64,000 bases of DNA from Amoebophrya sp. A120 (Eukaryota > Sar > Dinophyceae > Syndiniales > Amoebophryaceae): assembly GCA_905178155.1 (NCBI GenBank), contig CAJINV010000003.1, positions 4,561,863-4,625,862 of the forward strand, written 5' to 3'. The notes beneath the pieces are model-generated. The model was not told the DNA's origin, ran no database searches, and was given only the letters and a program-made list of their open reading frames with translations. The translations under genes and the position numbers were made by a program. Positions within the stretch are counted from its first letter, which is position 1. Every line of letters starts with the position of its first letter. Below, piece by piece: positions 23,877-33,838 of this stretch.

Positions 23877-24884
23877 GTGCGACGCGGAAAAAACTAGATT
23901 CAAACCCATTGTAGAATTGAAATATCTAGTGGAAGCTTTTAGTAGGTTGATAGAACTAGTCAGCAATCAATGTGACAGAACAAGTAGCCCGGTGTGTGAC
24001 ATCGTCATCGGGCGTTACACTGTTCATTGAGTTCAAGTATGACAAAGTTACTGCTCCGCCCGCGCAGCAGTACTCGCAGGTGTTTGGGTAGAAGCAGGGC
24101 AAAGGCATACGACCCCAACCCCGTGCCTTTCTCCATGTACCAAACCACTCAAAACCTCCAGAGATTCTTATTCACAATCTATGACGACAAGAGAGAGACT
24201 TTGATATTCTTACTGTTACCTACGACGACATTCGTAAAGACAAAAGCGAAGGCCCCGGGCTGAGGCCCAGGTGAAGTACGGGATAGCAAAAGCAAGCCGA
24301 TGGCTTGTTCCAGATGCGATCGTAAAAACGTTGGAAAATGTCGTCAGCCGGACTGATGTACACAAAACGAATCAAGAAATCCAAAGCAATTTTCGAGCGC
24401 ATGCAATTTGGGCGCGGCGAACATTGGACGCAATTGTGTGTATTTTGCGTGGTAGGCACAGAACGATCAAAACCTCGAAGAACACAGTTCATCTAGTGCA
24501 GATGCCTCATTCGATCCTTTTAAGCCGTCTGAAGGTGTTACACTTCTTGTTTCGAAGAACATGCACAGTTGCTGATCGTATCGCATGCAACTCTTGGCTG
24601 CGCAGTTTCGTACGCCCTCTGTTTGTTGTGCATTGACGTTCCGAAGTCGCACGCAAGCGCATGCATTTCAACTTAGTCGTGCATTTTGTTCCGCTAGTAC
24701 ATTCCTACAGACTAACTAGAGTTGCATTTATTGGATTTTGACTTTTATACACTGTATCTCGCTCACCCTCACGCATGTACAATTGCTTTCGCGTAACTAA
24801 GTACTCATTTTTTTTGATGTCTATGCATCCATGATGTGTGCATAAATTTCCCAAATATTTGTATCTTTTGAAAGAAGTTTTCTC
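23877..24884. other. Intergenic stretch, no gene seen
   Basis: AT-rich. A 121-codon frame at 24271-24636 lacks any recognisable domain or splice partner. Confidence 0.6.
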
Positions 24885-27083
24885 ATGATGGCGCCACGAT
24901 TATCAATGTGTGCAAACTTGATGATCCCGCTTGGGATGGTCGTGGGCGCACTGGCCGCCGGTGTTGTGCAAGGAAGTTGGGCACGGACGCCCGGGGAGTT
25001 GCTTGATCGACCGCGAATTCGGCTTCGGGGGAAGCGGCCTCTGATCCCGTCGCTGGGCCGCGTAACCAGCAAATTTGCACAGAAGCGCGCGCTTTTCCGG
25101 CGGGAAAAAGTGGTGCCCTGTGATTCGAGTGAAGCGGAGCAGGAAGTGGATCCTACGAAAATAGGAAAAGGCTACAAGATTCTAGCGGGAGAAACAGAAA
25201 ATCTCAGTGCAGCAGAACAGCCGCTCGAGGACACACCAGACAACGCCCCCACGAATGTGCTGGAGTGGGTAACTACTATTCGGAGCGAAGCGAGTACCGG
25301 TGCCGAGCAGACACGGGCTCTCATTAAGCTCACCATTTATCTAATTCGACACCAGATATTTCCCGACGGAGCAGCAAATCAGTGGTCCGCAGCGGACGCG
25401 GGTGACGTGAACTTTCGCAGCGAGCGTGTGCTAAAATTGCAGGGCTCTTATGTGCTTCCTGTGCTGTGTGGACTCGACGACGCTCGCTTTGGCCCGGACG
25501 CGACCTCGGAGGACGAGAGCTGCCTCGTTGAAGACCACCATTGCAGTTGCTCAGAGGCTTCGCAATCCAGCCGTGCTACATGTGTCGAAAGCAAAGGAAA
25601 GCACTCCCAGAGAGGTGCTAGTAGTCGAGATGAAAGACCAAGTAGCAATGCACGCGCTGCGCATTTATTTGCTCCTCCTTCTCCTTGTGCGGGAGCAGCA
25701 CCAGACCAGCCTAGCAAAAGATTGTCAGAGGAGTATTGGGCTTCTGTAATATTTGGTACCGGCAACGCGAAGAATACAGAATTAGGCGCATTGTCCGGCG
25801 GTGAAATGGAGCCAATCGCCTTTTTAGATACGGAGTCGTCTCAGTCTCTTTCGGGTGGAAGAAGCGAACTGGACCGTATGCTGGGTTTTTTCGCGGCTAC
25901 TAAAGTCGGGAATTGCGCCCACATGACCTTGGCCGCCGCGTACATATTGGGAGCGGTGCTGCCGGAGGGCGTGCAGTTACGCCGCACGTTTTTGAACGAA
26001 GAGAATCTGCGCATCGCAAAGCGGGAGCTCAGTGCTTCCCGGCATGCTGCGGAAGCATCTAAAGGCGCCAAGGCTATCCGAAAAACGGGTCGAATCGGCG
26101 GTACAGGGCGTCCTGACACCTGTGCGACCGAGGAGAAATGTGATTTTTTCCATCAAGATTTTCTAGACGACCATGTGTGGCTGACCGCCATTCCCGGCTC
26201 CCTGCGGTCCTCTCGGGCTCGAGGTTTGGCAAACGCACTCATCATCGATCCATGGCCAGTCGATCAGCAGAGAGCAGATCCGGGCATAGCGTGCTATCCC
26301 GCTGCTTGTTCCGCTTCCTCAGGGTTAGAGCCGAGCGATGTGGCTGGTATCGCCTCTGACGGGGCACCAGCGCTAGAGAAAAGCGCGTTTTCGGATCTGC
26401 AAGTGCACTCCTTTGTGACCGTACCAACACCGGCGCGAAGCCCACTGAAGGTATCAGGCAAGCAAGATTCATCTGGTGCAAAAATACGACCAGTAGGGAC
26501 GAGAAGCAGATGCACGACACCGGCACCACTGGAAGGCTGCAGCCAGGTAATATCACCGTTGCAAGTCGTGGATTACTCTCGCTGCACAACCGCTAGACCC
26601 GCTCGCTTCAGTTTACGGGAAAACTTCACTGGCATTAGGGCTTTGCGAAAGCTACTTCACGAACGCAACGCCACGGCCTACCGCCAGGCGCGTGACAACA
26701 CGTGGCAGGGCGTGCCTCGGTTGCGAAACCCGGATGCCGTGCTGCACTTTTTAGCTTTGCGGGGCACGCAAGCGGGGCTGCAGGCGTTGATGCGGCGCAT
26801 GAGTCCCAATTTTCAGGCAGAGCTGCAGGGGTATAAGTCGCAGTTGGAGCGGGAGTTTCCGGCCTGGAAACGCCGAACTTCACAAGAGCAGCTTCGCGTG
26901 CAAGCGTCGCGTTTGGATACGGGATTTCCGCCGTACTCATTCCGCAACGCCCGAAAGGTGGTGCCTCCGCACGGGGTCCAGTACACTCTGACAAATGGCC
27001 GCATCGGAGGGTTAGTACCGCTTGGGTACGCTGACAAAAGCGAAACTCAAGAGGAATGGGAGGGACACGGCCATTGTTGCTAG
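24885..27083 (+). CDS. Secreted or ER-targeted protein with a possible Cys-His-Asp catalytic triad
   Basis: Single exon, 732 residues, ATG 24885 (a second ATG follows at once). The N-terminus looks like a signal peptide (hydrophobic LMIPLGMVVGALAAGVVQG, cleavage near SWA). Three short motifs line up as in papain-like or transglutaminase-like cysteine enzymes: KVGNCAHMTLAAAYIL with Cys344 leading a helix, DDHVWLTAIP with His430, and ALIIDPWP with Asp455. The spacing fits C-H-D hydrolase families, including effector-type proteases. An insertion of about 200 disordered residues precedes the Cys motif. The C-terminal quarter is basic and ends in GHGHCC. I cannot assign a named family. The triad is an inference from motif context, and the gene itself is secure from its length. 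Confidence 0.7.
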   Translation: MMAPRLSMCANLMIPLGMVVGALAAGVVQGSWARTPGELLDRPRIRLRGKRPLIPSLGRVTSKFAQKRALFRREKVVPCDSSEAEQEVDPTKIGKGYKILAGETENLSAAEQPLEDTPDNAPTNVLEWVTTIRSEASTGAEQTRALIKLTIYLIRHQIFPDGAANQWSAADAGDVNFRSERVLKLQGSYVLPVLCGLDDARFGPDATSEDESCLVEDHHCSCSEASQSSRATCVESKGKHSQRGASSRDERPSSNARAAHLFAPPSPCAGAAPDQPSKRLSEEYWASVIFGTGNAKNTELGALSGGEMEPIAFLDTESSQSLSGGRSELDRMLGFFAATKVGNCAHMTLAAAYILGAVLPEGVQLRRTFLNEENLRIAKRELSASRHAAEASKGAKAIRKTGRIGGTGRPDTCATEEKCDFFHQDFLDDHVWLTAIPGSLRSSRARGLANALIIDPWPVDQQRADPGIACYPAACSASSGLEPSDVAGIASDGAPALEKSAFSDLQVHSFVTVPTPARSPLKVSGKQDSSGAKIRPVGTRSRCTTPAPLEGCSQVISPLQVVDYSRCTTARPARFSLRENFTGIRALRKLLHERNATAYRQARDNTWQGVPRLRNPDAVLHFLALRGTQAGLQALMRRMSPNFQAELQGYKSQLEREFPAWKRRTSQEQLRVQASRLDTGFPPYSFRNARKVVPPHGVQYTLTNGRIGGLVPLGYADKSETQEEWEGHGHCC

Positions 27084-27612
27084 AAGCTTTGATCGTACAT
27101 CCGCACCACTCAAATGCATTTGTTCTTTCCTGTGCAAAGTAGAAAATTGCTATTTTGAAACTCGATCGCTACTTATACAAGCAGATACCAAACTTTATTT
27201 GCCGGTGTATTTGAACTGCAGCTTGCTGGCCGTAGAGGGTGTTCACGTTCAGCGCATCGGGATCGCCTTCGAAATTCCAAAATCCGAGCGTGAGACGCAG
27301 CTTCCAAGATCTTTTTAACACGTGTACGCGCAGCATCTTGTTCTGCAATAACGCGAGTAGCCCGTCGCATGTATGATCAGCCTGGCATTTCTACATCATT
27401 ACACTCATTTCACCATCATTTTTTTCTTCAGTGCTTCGATCGTGAGTAGAGTAAAGTTCTGCCTGAGGTACTAAACCTCTCCAGTTTGATAAATATCACC
27501 CCATAGAAATAGACGACTCCTCTTTCGCCATTGGGTTTTCAGCTGAAGATCCAATGCTGTGTATGATAAAGTGTCAAGAAAAGAAATAGATCGGTACCAA
27601 CATCAAAATACC
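27084..27612. other. Intergenic stretch, no gene seen
   Basis: AT-rich, with stops in all frames. The 98-codon frame at 27022-27318 overlaps the previous gene and shows no feature. Confidence 0.6.
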
Positions 27613-28868
27613 ATGGCGACCACCATTTCGGAAAGCCCGAGCCGGCGAGAAGAAAGTAAGCGACTTCCACAGCTGTTGCGGGATGGATCCCTGGCCGATT
27701 GCGTGACCGCGGGTAATGCGGTCAGCGGCATCTGTGCCATCCTCGGGTGCATGTATGCGAGTAAGGAACATCTCCGGGACGTGCTCACACGGAAAAACGA
27801 CTCGGTTTTCTACACGGTACCGGAGCGGGACCTGGACCCGGCCTGGGCGCTGCGGGTCGCCTTCTGGTTTCTCCCCCTCGGGCTCGTGTGCGACATCATG
27901 GACGGCTTCGTAGCCCGGCTCCGGAAAGCCAGCAGCCCCTTCGGTGCGGTATCGTAAGGAAAAATCCCCCCTCCCCATATCGGAAACGGAAGACGCGCGA
28001 ATTTGTAATGCTGTATTTGAGTACACAAATCCACTTGTATTGCTAGAAGGCCAAGAGACGAAGCTGCGGCCTAAATTGCAGGCAATCTGTCATGCTGTTT
28101 CCCACGTCCAGTTGCCTCCTGTCATCCTGGAGCTGCAAGGCTTTCCCTCGCTAGACAGCACTACAGTCCGCATCTTTTGCCTTCTAGCATCACAAAGCTG
28201 ATTTGTGACCACAAATCTGCATCACAGATTTCCGTTTTGATATGGGGAGGGGGCATTTTTCATTGTAATATGCGGACTTGGATTCCCTCGCGGACCTGGT
28301 CACCTTCGGAGTTGCTCCCAGTGTGTTCGGGTTTGTCTTGGGCCTTGACGGGGGGTGGGACGCTTGCTGTCTGCTGTTTTTCTTGCTGTGCGGCGTCGCG
28401 CGGCTAGCGAGGTACAACGTCACCGCCTCGCTGCTCAGCGATACGAAGACTGGACAGGTCTCCTTTTTCCAGGGTCTGCCCATTCCCGCCTCGTTGTGGC
28501 TGTGCTTGTTTCTCTACATCGATTTCGAACTTTCACAAAAGGATACCAGCACCAACTTGGCCTCATCCGCTGCCGCTGGCCAAGCAGAAGAAAGGATCAG
28601 TTTCTTCGGGGGCGCCGTCCAGTACTACTCTGAGGGTGCGGCCCGGAGTGCCGAGCATTTCGGGCTAAGATTATTGCGCCCGGTAGTGCGAGTTTTCGGT
28701 TCACGACTGCACTTATTCTCTCTGTGCTACCTGGCCACCGGGTCGGCACTCATTTCCACGTTTCCTGTGCCGAAGCCAGACCTCAATTGTCAGAGGCGAA
28801 AAGACACGCTACCGCAACGAAGCAAGAGTGCACAGAAAAGACTGGAAAAACACATTGGAAAGCTGTAG
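27613..28868 (+). CDS. pssA: CDP-alcohol phosphatidyltransferase, phosphatidylserine synthase (PssA type)
   Basis: Exons 27613-27949 and 28276-28868 total 930 bases, 309 residues, separated by an introner. After its removal the protein reads DGFVARLRKASSPFGADLDS and then LAD. This fits the CDP-alcohol phosphotransferase signature DG(x2)AR(x8)G(x3)D(x3)D exactly; its Asp residues bind metal and CDP-lipid. The continuation LVTFGVAPSVFGF and the later FQGLPIPASLW are hallmarks of PssA-type phosphatidylserine synthase (CDP-diacylglycerol + serine). The N-terminal LADCVTAGNAVSGICAILGC is the family's first membrane helix. Start ATG 27613 (context ccATGg) is the first in frame. It is likely in the ER or mitochondrial membrane. 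The last 40 residues are a basic extension. Confidence 0.95.
27950..28270. mobile_element. Introner-like element, family C
   Basis: 321 bp between perfect TGCGG repeats (27945-27949, 28271-28275). The terminal inverted repeats run TATCGTAAGGAAAAATCCCC on the left against the complement of the right end GGGGGCATTTTTCATTGTAATA, about 36 bp with a few mismatches. It interrupts the catalytic signature of phosphatidylserine synthase. Only removal of the element plus one TGCGG restores that signature. Confidence 0.95.
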
Positions 28869-29223
28869 ATTGTAAGTACCCTTGCATCGAAATCGACGAA
28901 TGTTTCTTGTCTTCTCATTGCATAGGAGGTCGCGAACATGATCAAATGCCGACGAAATACAAATTGTAATCAAGGGGAAAAATTGAAATTTCTTCTCTCC
29001 AAGATACAGATGAGTGTTCTCATGCCGGCGGTCCAGCTTTTCGCTTGTTGTATGTCCTTGCGTGTTGCAAGTAGGTTCGTTTTTCCGTAGAAGGTGTTGC
29101 GCGTCGCATTCTTTTTCGTCCCCAGGAAGAGCCCAGCTTTTTGTTTGATAGAAGCGCTCTTTTGTCGTCCTCACATTCGCACCCTTCGAATTAACATGAG
29201 GAAAGGCGCACTTGTTCGTACCC
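28869..29223. other. Short intergenic stretch, no gene seen
   Basis: Featureless up to ATG 29224. The next gene's frame is open slightly upstream but has no earlier ATG. Confidence 0.6.
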
Positions 29224-31335
29224 ATGACGATCGGAGGAGCAGGAGCTTCTGCGTGTGCTGCAAGAACCTTCCGGGTTTTGCTCACCACTCGCCCTTGCCT
29301 GCAGCCCATCGTCGTTCGCGAAGCACGAAACATTGGTGCCGCCGCGGACGCGTTTTTGCAAAACTTTGCTGTGGTGCACGGGATTCTTCCAGCGGTGCCG
29401 CGATCCGCAGAGCGAGTGTCGCTTCTGTTGGGCTACCGAAGACAGGTACAAGACCTCACCGAGCTGAAACAATTTCTTCAGGACCTCTTTGCATCGCAAG
29501 AAGTGCGAGAAGTACTGAGAATGCCACCCCATGCGTGCTTCCTACCTGGATCATCCGGTGGAGCTGGGAAGAACTCAACCGCTGCTACCGGGAGCAAAGC
29601 ACAAAAGTACGCGGATCTTTGGCGGCCACTCAGTGGCACTTTCTTCTCTCCAGCGATCGTTCATCTGCGCCCTTCTGAACAGCCATTTGCGACGAGGACC
29701 GAAGAACATGGCGTTCAAGCCGTCGTGGGTCCGACCGATGGCGAGCGTACGCAAGTCTTTGCGGCTGCGGGACTGCGGCTGGCCGGCGAGAATAAAGACG
29801 AGGCTCTCTTCAGTGGAAGAACTGTGACAGTTGAGACCTCGGTCGTCAACCGGTCGAACTTGGCTCATCGGGATCGCGTTCGCAGTGCGGCCGAAGAGGT
29901 TTTGGAACCAAAATTTTCCGGCGGCAGCGCAGGGCGAGAGTGTGCAGCATTTCCTGGGACATCTGGCAGTCTCCACGTCGACGTGGTTGGAGACGAAGAA
30001 AACATTGTTGTCGTGTCGTGGAATCCTTTCGGCGTGGTGTGTCCGCGCCCATATTCGCTTGCTGAAGTTTCGGAAATCGGAGAGGGCAGTGCTTTTGCGC
30101 GGCCAACGACGAGGACAAGCGTATCAGTAACTGGATCATCCCCTTCCCCGCGGCGCGCGCAACAACCAGATGATGTTCGCGTAGCAGCCCCGCATTCAAC
30201 TTCTAGGGGCAACGCGGCGTCCGGGCCAGCAGGATCGTCAAGAGCGCAGATCCGGAGCACAGAGGAACGTAGTAGAAGCTGGGATTTACGGGAATTATCG
30301 CAGGCGAAAAACGTCGTATCAGGCCTGGAGGCTTGCAGCTCCCGTCCCTCGTCCAAAGTGAACTTCGAGCACCTCAGATCACCCGGCGGCGTTTCTTGTA
30401 CCGTGGTCGACGAAGACGAGAAAAAGGATGGCATAGGGAGAACGTACGTGCGACCAAACTCCGTACAAATCATAATTCAGAATGCTGTGGAGCGGGACAG
30501 GGAGGACCGAGTGCGACCATGCCACGCCGCCGCCTGCCTCCAGGCTATATTGACGGACTTGCGAGCTGGAGCCCCCGAGGCGAACTCGGACGAGACAGCT
30601 CGTGACTTGACTTTCTGGGACCCCTATTGCGGCAGTGGCATTTTGGGTGTCGAGGCCCTGTGCCTTGGTTTCGACCGCGTTGTCTGCAGCGACGAAAATC
30701 GCAACAACGTGTCGCGCGCAGAGGAGAGGCTGCGCAAATTGGTGACTTTTTCTAGTGAGCAAACGGAGCGGCGCAAAGGAACGAGCGGAGACGGGCATGA
30801 TTGTGATTTTTTCAACTTAGGCAACCGCTTTCGGGTGGAGCATGCAGAGACCGGCTTCGCAGTTTTTCAAGCTGCGAGCCCGGTGGTATTCGATACTTCC
30901 GATCAGGATACAGCTCAGAGCACGACAGGCCAGCAAACTTCTGCGAGCATCCAGATGCTACACGCTCCGCCTGCGGCAGTAGAGCCTTTGCTCAGTTCGA
31001 GCCGTGAGAAGACCGTGATACTTTGTCGGTTGTCCCAGTACCGGGGCCGCGATGAGGCCTCGCGCGGGGGGGAGAACGCGAAGCTTGCGCAGTTGGCCTG
31101 CATGTGGGCTTCGTACCCTTGGCGAGGCTGTTATTTTCTTGGCGACGGCCGGTTGCGACGCCACTTTCCCACAGCCGATAGCGCGTCGCTGCTGTCCTTT
31201 CGAGTCGGAAGAGAACAGCAGACTTTGTGGAAAGTACACAGCAGCTGTAGCCTGCCCGTAAAAGCGGTCCTACAACGTCAAACGTTGCAAAACATGCTTG
31301 ACGTGGACCCACCTCTACTATCCACCGATGTCTAG
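29224..31335 (+). CDS. Putative SAM-dependent RNA methyltransferase, UPF0020/RlmL-like
   Basis: Single exon, 703 residues from ATG 29224. The N-terminus is rich in Arg/Ala/Thr with few acidic residues (MTIGGAGASACAARTFRVLL), so organelle targeting is possible. At residues 464-475 WDPYCGSGILGV matches motif I of the UPF0020/THUMP-type methyltransferases (DPxCGSGT). It is followed by EALCLGFDRVVCSDENRNNV, which fits motif II and its acidic SAM-ribose contact. Family members modify guanosines in rRNA or tRNA. I do not see the usual N/DPPY catalytic motif clearly after it; the downstream region is divergent and holds disordered insertions. It may be a degenerate or very diverged member. Confidence 0.68.
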   Translation: MTIGGAGASACAARTFRVLLTTRPCLQPIVVREARNIGAAADAFLQNFAVVHGILPAVPRSAERVSLLLGYRRQVQDLTELKQFLQDLFASQEVREVLRMPPHACFLPGSSGGAGKNSTAATGSKAQKYADLWRPLSGTFFSPAIVHLRPSEQPFATRTEEHGVQAVVGPTDGERTQVFAAAGLRLAGENKDEALFSGRTVTVETSVVNRSNLAHRDRVRSAAEEVLEPKFSGGSAGRECAAFPGTSGSLHVDVVGDEENIVVVSWNPFGVVCPRPYSLAEVSEIGEGSAFARPTTRTSVSVTGSSPSPRRAQQPDDVRVAAPHSTSRGNAASGPAGSSRAQIRSTEERSRSWDLRELSQAKNVVSGLEACSSRPSSKVNFEHLRSPGGVSCTVVDEDEKKDGIGRTYVRPNSVQIIIQNAVERDREDRVRPCHAAACLQAILTDLRAGAPEANSDETARDLTFWDPYCGSGILGVEALCLGFDRVVCSDENRNNVSRAEERLRKLVTFSSEQTERRKGTSGDGHDCDFFNLGNRFRVEHAETGFAVFQAASPVVFDTSDQDTAQSTTGQQTSASIQMLHAPPAAVEPLLSSSREKTVILCRLSQYRGRDEASRGGENAKLAQLACMWASYPWRGCYFLGDGRLRRHFPTADSASLLSFRVGREQQTLWKVHSSCSLPVKAVLQRQTLQNMLDVDPPLLSTDV

Positions 31336-33838
31336 ACTCAGCTAGTTTTTCGCGGCTCGCAGAAAACATGCGCGTAGTTCTTGTGCGCTAGTAGTGCTGA
31401 ATCAATGTACCGTTATATACATCTAACGAGCACCGTTTTTTGTTTCTATATGGCCCGAGAATTCGAGGGAGACTGCCGCACGAAGGCAGTGCCCATAATT
31501 TGTGAGAGGGAAGATTTGTTTGAAGCAACACTCACCGGTTGGTGCGGATACTGTCGTGTTCGTGGTTGTTTTCTGAGCCGATTTTTGTGTAGGTATCTAA
31601 GATGCATATGGCTCATGAGATATCCACAATCTTTCCGTTTTCTGTCGAGTTTTCATTGTCTTTTTGTTCAAAACGGAAACGACTGTCAGTGCCTCGTGTA
31701 GTAGAACCATTTAGCTACCCACAAGCCGCTCCCAATAAATTTGCTCCAGAAAAATCGTGACAGTTGTAGAAGATTTAAGCGTGTGCTGCCTAGGATTTGG
31801 CATTCGCCGCAAGCAGTCCTCTCGTGGATCGTCGCTACACAGCTTTTTAGTGTCTGTGTGTAAGTATGTGTAAGTATATTTTGAATGTGGTCTTACCGTT
31901 TTTAGTTTCCTGATCTATTAGCGCAGCTACCTCCACCAGCTGCCGCTTCGTCGTGGTGTAGAAAACTCCTGGAACAGAACGTGCGATTTCTGATGTATTA
32001 ATTGTGGCTGCTCCTGCTGTATTACCAAGCTACTACTTATTTACATTTTTTGTTTTGCAAATCGACATAGAAAAAATATGGTTGTCCCCGCGCTTCTGGG
32101 ACTCAGCGGGTTGGGTTACTTACAGTGGAAGGCCGGAAAAGATATCCTTGCTGAAAACGTCTTCAGATTTGCGATGAGCAGAATGTGTGCTCTGATGCGG
32201 ATTCGATTGAGAGCCGCTTTCACATAATGTTTGGGGATAATGCTTGCTCAGTATGTTGAGAAAATAGCTTCGTGATGAGGCCGTACGGCTAGCCTCGATG
32301 ACATTGTAGGCAAAATTTTGCTGTGTGCATACCGCAGTATTTCAGCATCCGGGTCTTGATGCATGTCAGTCTGCAGAAGTCACATCGCTGCCTAGAGGCT
32401 GGGGACGTCTTCAAGCAGGATAAAGGACCTGAATGCGCTAACCGATGGACAATCGCACAGTCCTTTCACATTTTGGGCCGGACTGTCGCTTGGAGGCCTG
32501 CTTGGAGTGTGGGTAAGAATTTTTGCCGTGTTTGAAGCGCATTCCGACGATTTCCTGCAGTGTGAGACACGACGTAAGTACTCAGTGTCCGATCAGTGCG
32601 CATACATCTTCAAATTTAATGTCGCATCCTAATCTACTTGATCGATTCCGTTCCCATTTTGTAAACAGGTGTACCGTGGCTCTCTGGTCTTCGAAGTAGA
32701 AGTAGATTCGACTAGATGATGCGTGCTTGTGAATCATGCAGAATATTAGCGCGTTTTAAGACAACAACGCACTGCAGGTGGGAACAAACTATGGACCAGC
32801 CATTGTACGCGGCTACCAAGCATGTGAAACATTTCTCTCTTGGGTGGTTCCTTTCGGGTTTTCCGGAGACGACAGTAATCGCAACAACGCGGACGGCGCC
32901 CCTCCGAAGAAATAATCAGCATGTTCTGGATTACCAGCACAAATCAGAGCGTTACACATAGCATAATCGTTCTTGGTGACCTACTGATGAAGTATGGTGC
33001 CCACCGCATCCACACCTGTCGTCGAAATTTTTTTCTCGAGAATATTTGGTCGTCTCTGCAAGCGAATCATGCACAGCGTGGTCAAAGTGAGCGCTGATAC
33101 AGCATACCATCGACTGCGAGAGTGCACCAGTTGCGCGGAGCTAAAATGCCGTTTCAATGTCTGTTCTGAAGTCTCCTTCAAATAAGAAGAAACTTGGGTA
33201 CTGGCGTTACAAGCGCGCACCTGAGCGAAAAGACATCTGTTGTACAGAATGACAAGGCATCAAGGGTTGCAATTATGCGACTGCCGCGTCCTGGTCCAGT
33301 GCGTTGGGGAATCAAGGAGCACAGAAGTGTAGACAGTTCGTATACAACGCACAACATTCATCGTTATTTTCCTGATAGAGATTTGTTGTTGTTCCGATCG
33401 CTGATTCCATGAATTTCGTTTCAGATTTCGTTTGCGGGTCGTCCATCATGCATTTCGCAACCAATGTCGAAAACTTCCAGGCAACGGGACGAGCACTCTA
33501 CTAACGACGCCGCTCCTTCGGATGCATACTTTCGTGATGTCACTCTTCCTCTGTCGTATTCTTCGGGTTCGTATCGTTCAGGATGCTCGTTTTGGTTTTT
33601 CTCCCTAAGGTAAACATCGATACATTGTTGGCTGTCTTCGTAGACCCTCTAGGTTAGATGGAAAAAACACGTGCTCTGCTGGTTGTAGGCCGGCCTAGAG
33701 AGCATTACCTTTTTTTGTTGACGTCGTGCTACAGTTAGTGCATGTATTGAGAATTAGAATTTATAACCAAGAGACTACATCGCACGCTTTGATTTTGCAG
33801 GAGTCGTGAGGTTGTTTTTCCTGATTCTGGTAGCCAGG
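31336..33838. other. Largest gene-free gap (2.5 kb)
   Basis: AT-rich with short frames only. One 49-codon ATG frame at 33462-33611 (MSKTSRQRDEHSTNDAAPSD) ends at a GTAAAC donor-like site. It could be an upstream exon of the next gene, but no phase-correct acceptor convinced me. Nothing else is recognised. Confidence 0.5.

Noticed and set aside
31441-31701. Forward frame in the 2.5-kb gap, part of a 106-codon frame
   Set aside because: Cys/Arg/Leu-rich without domains or splice partners; consistent with chance.
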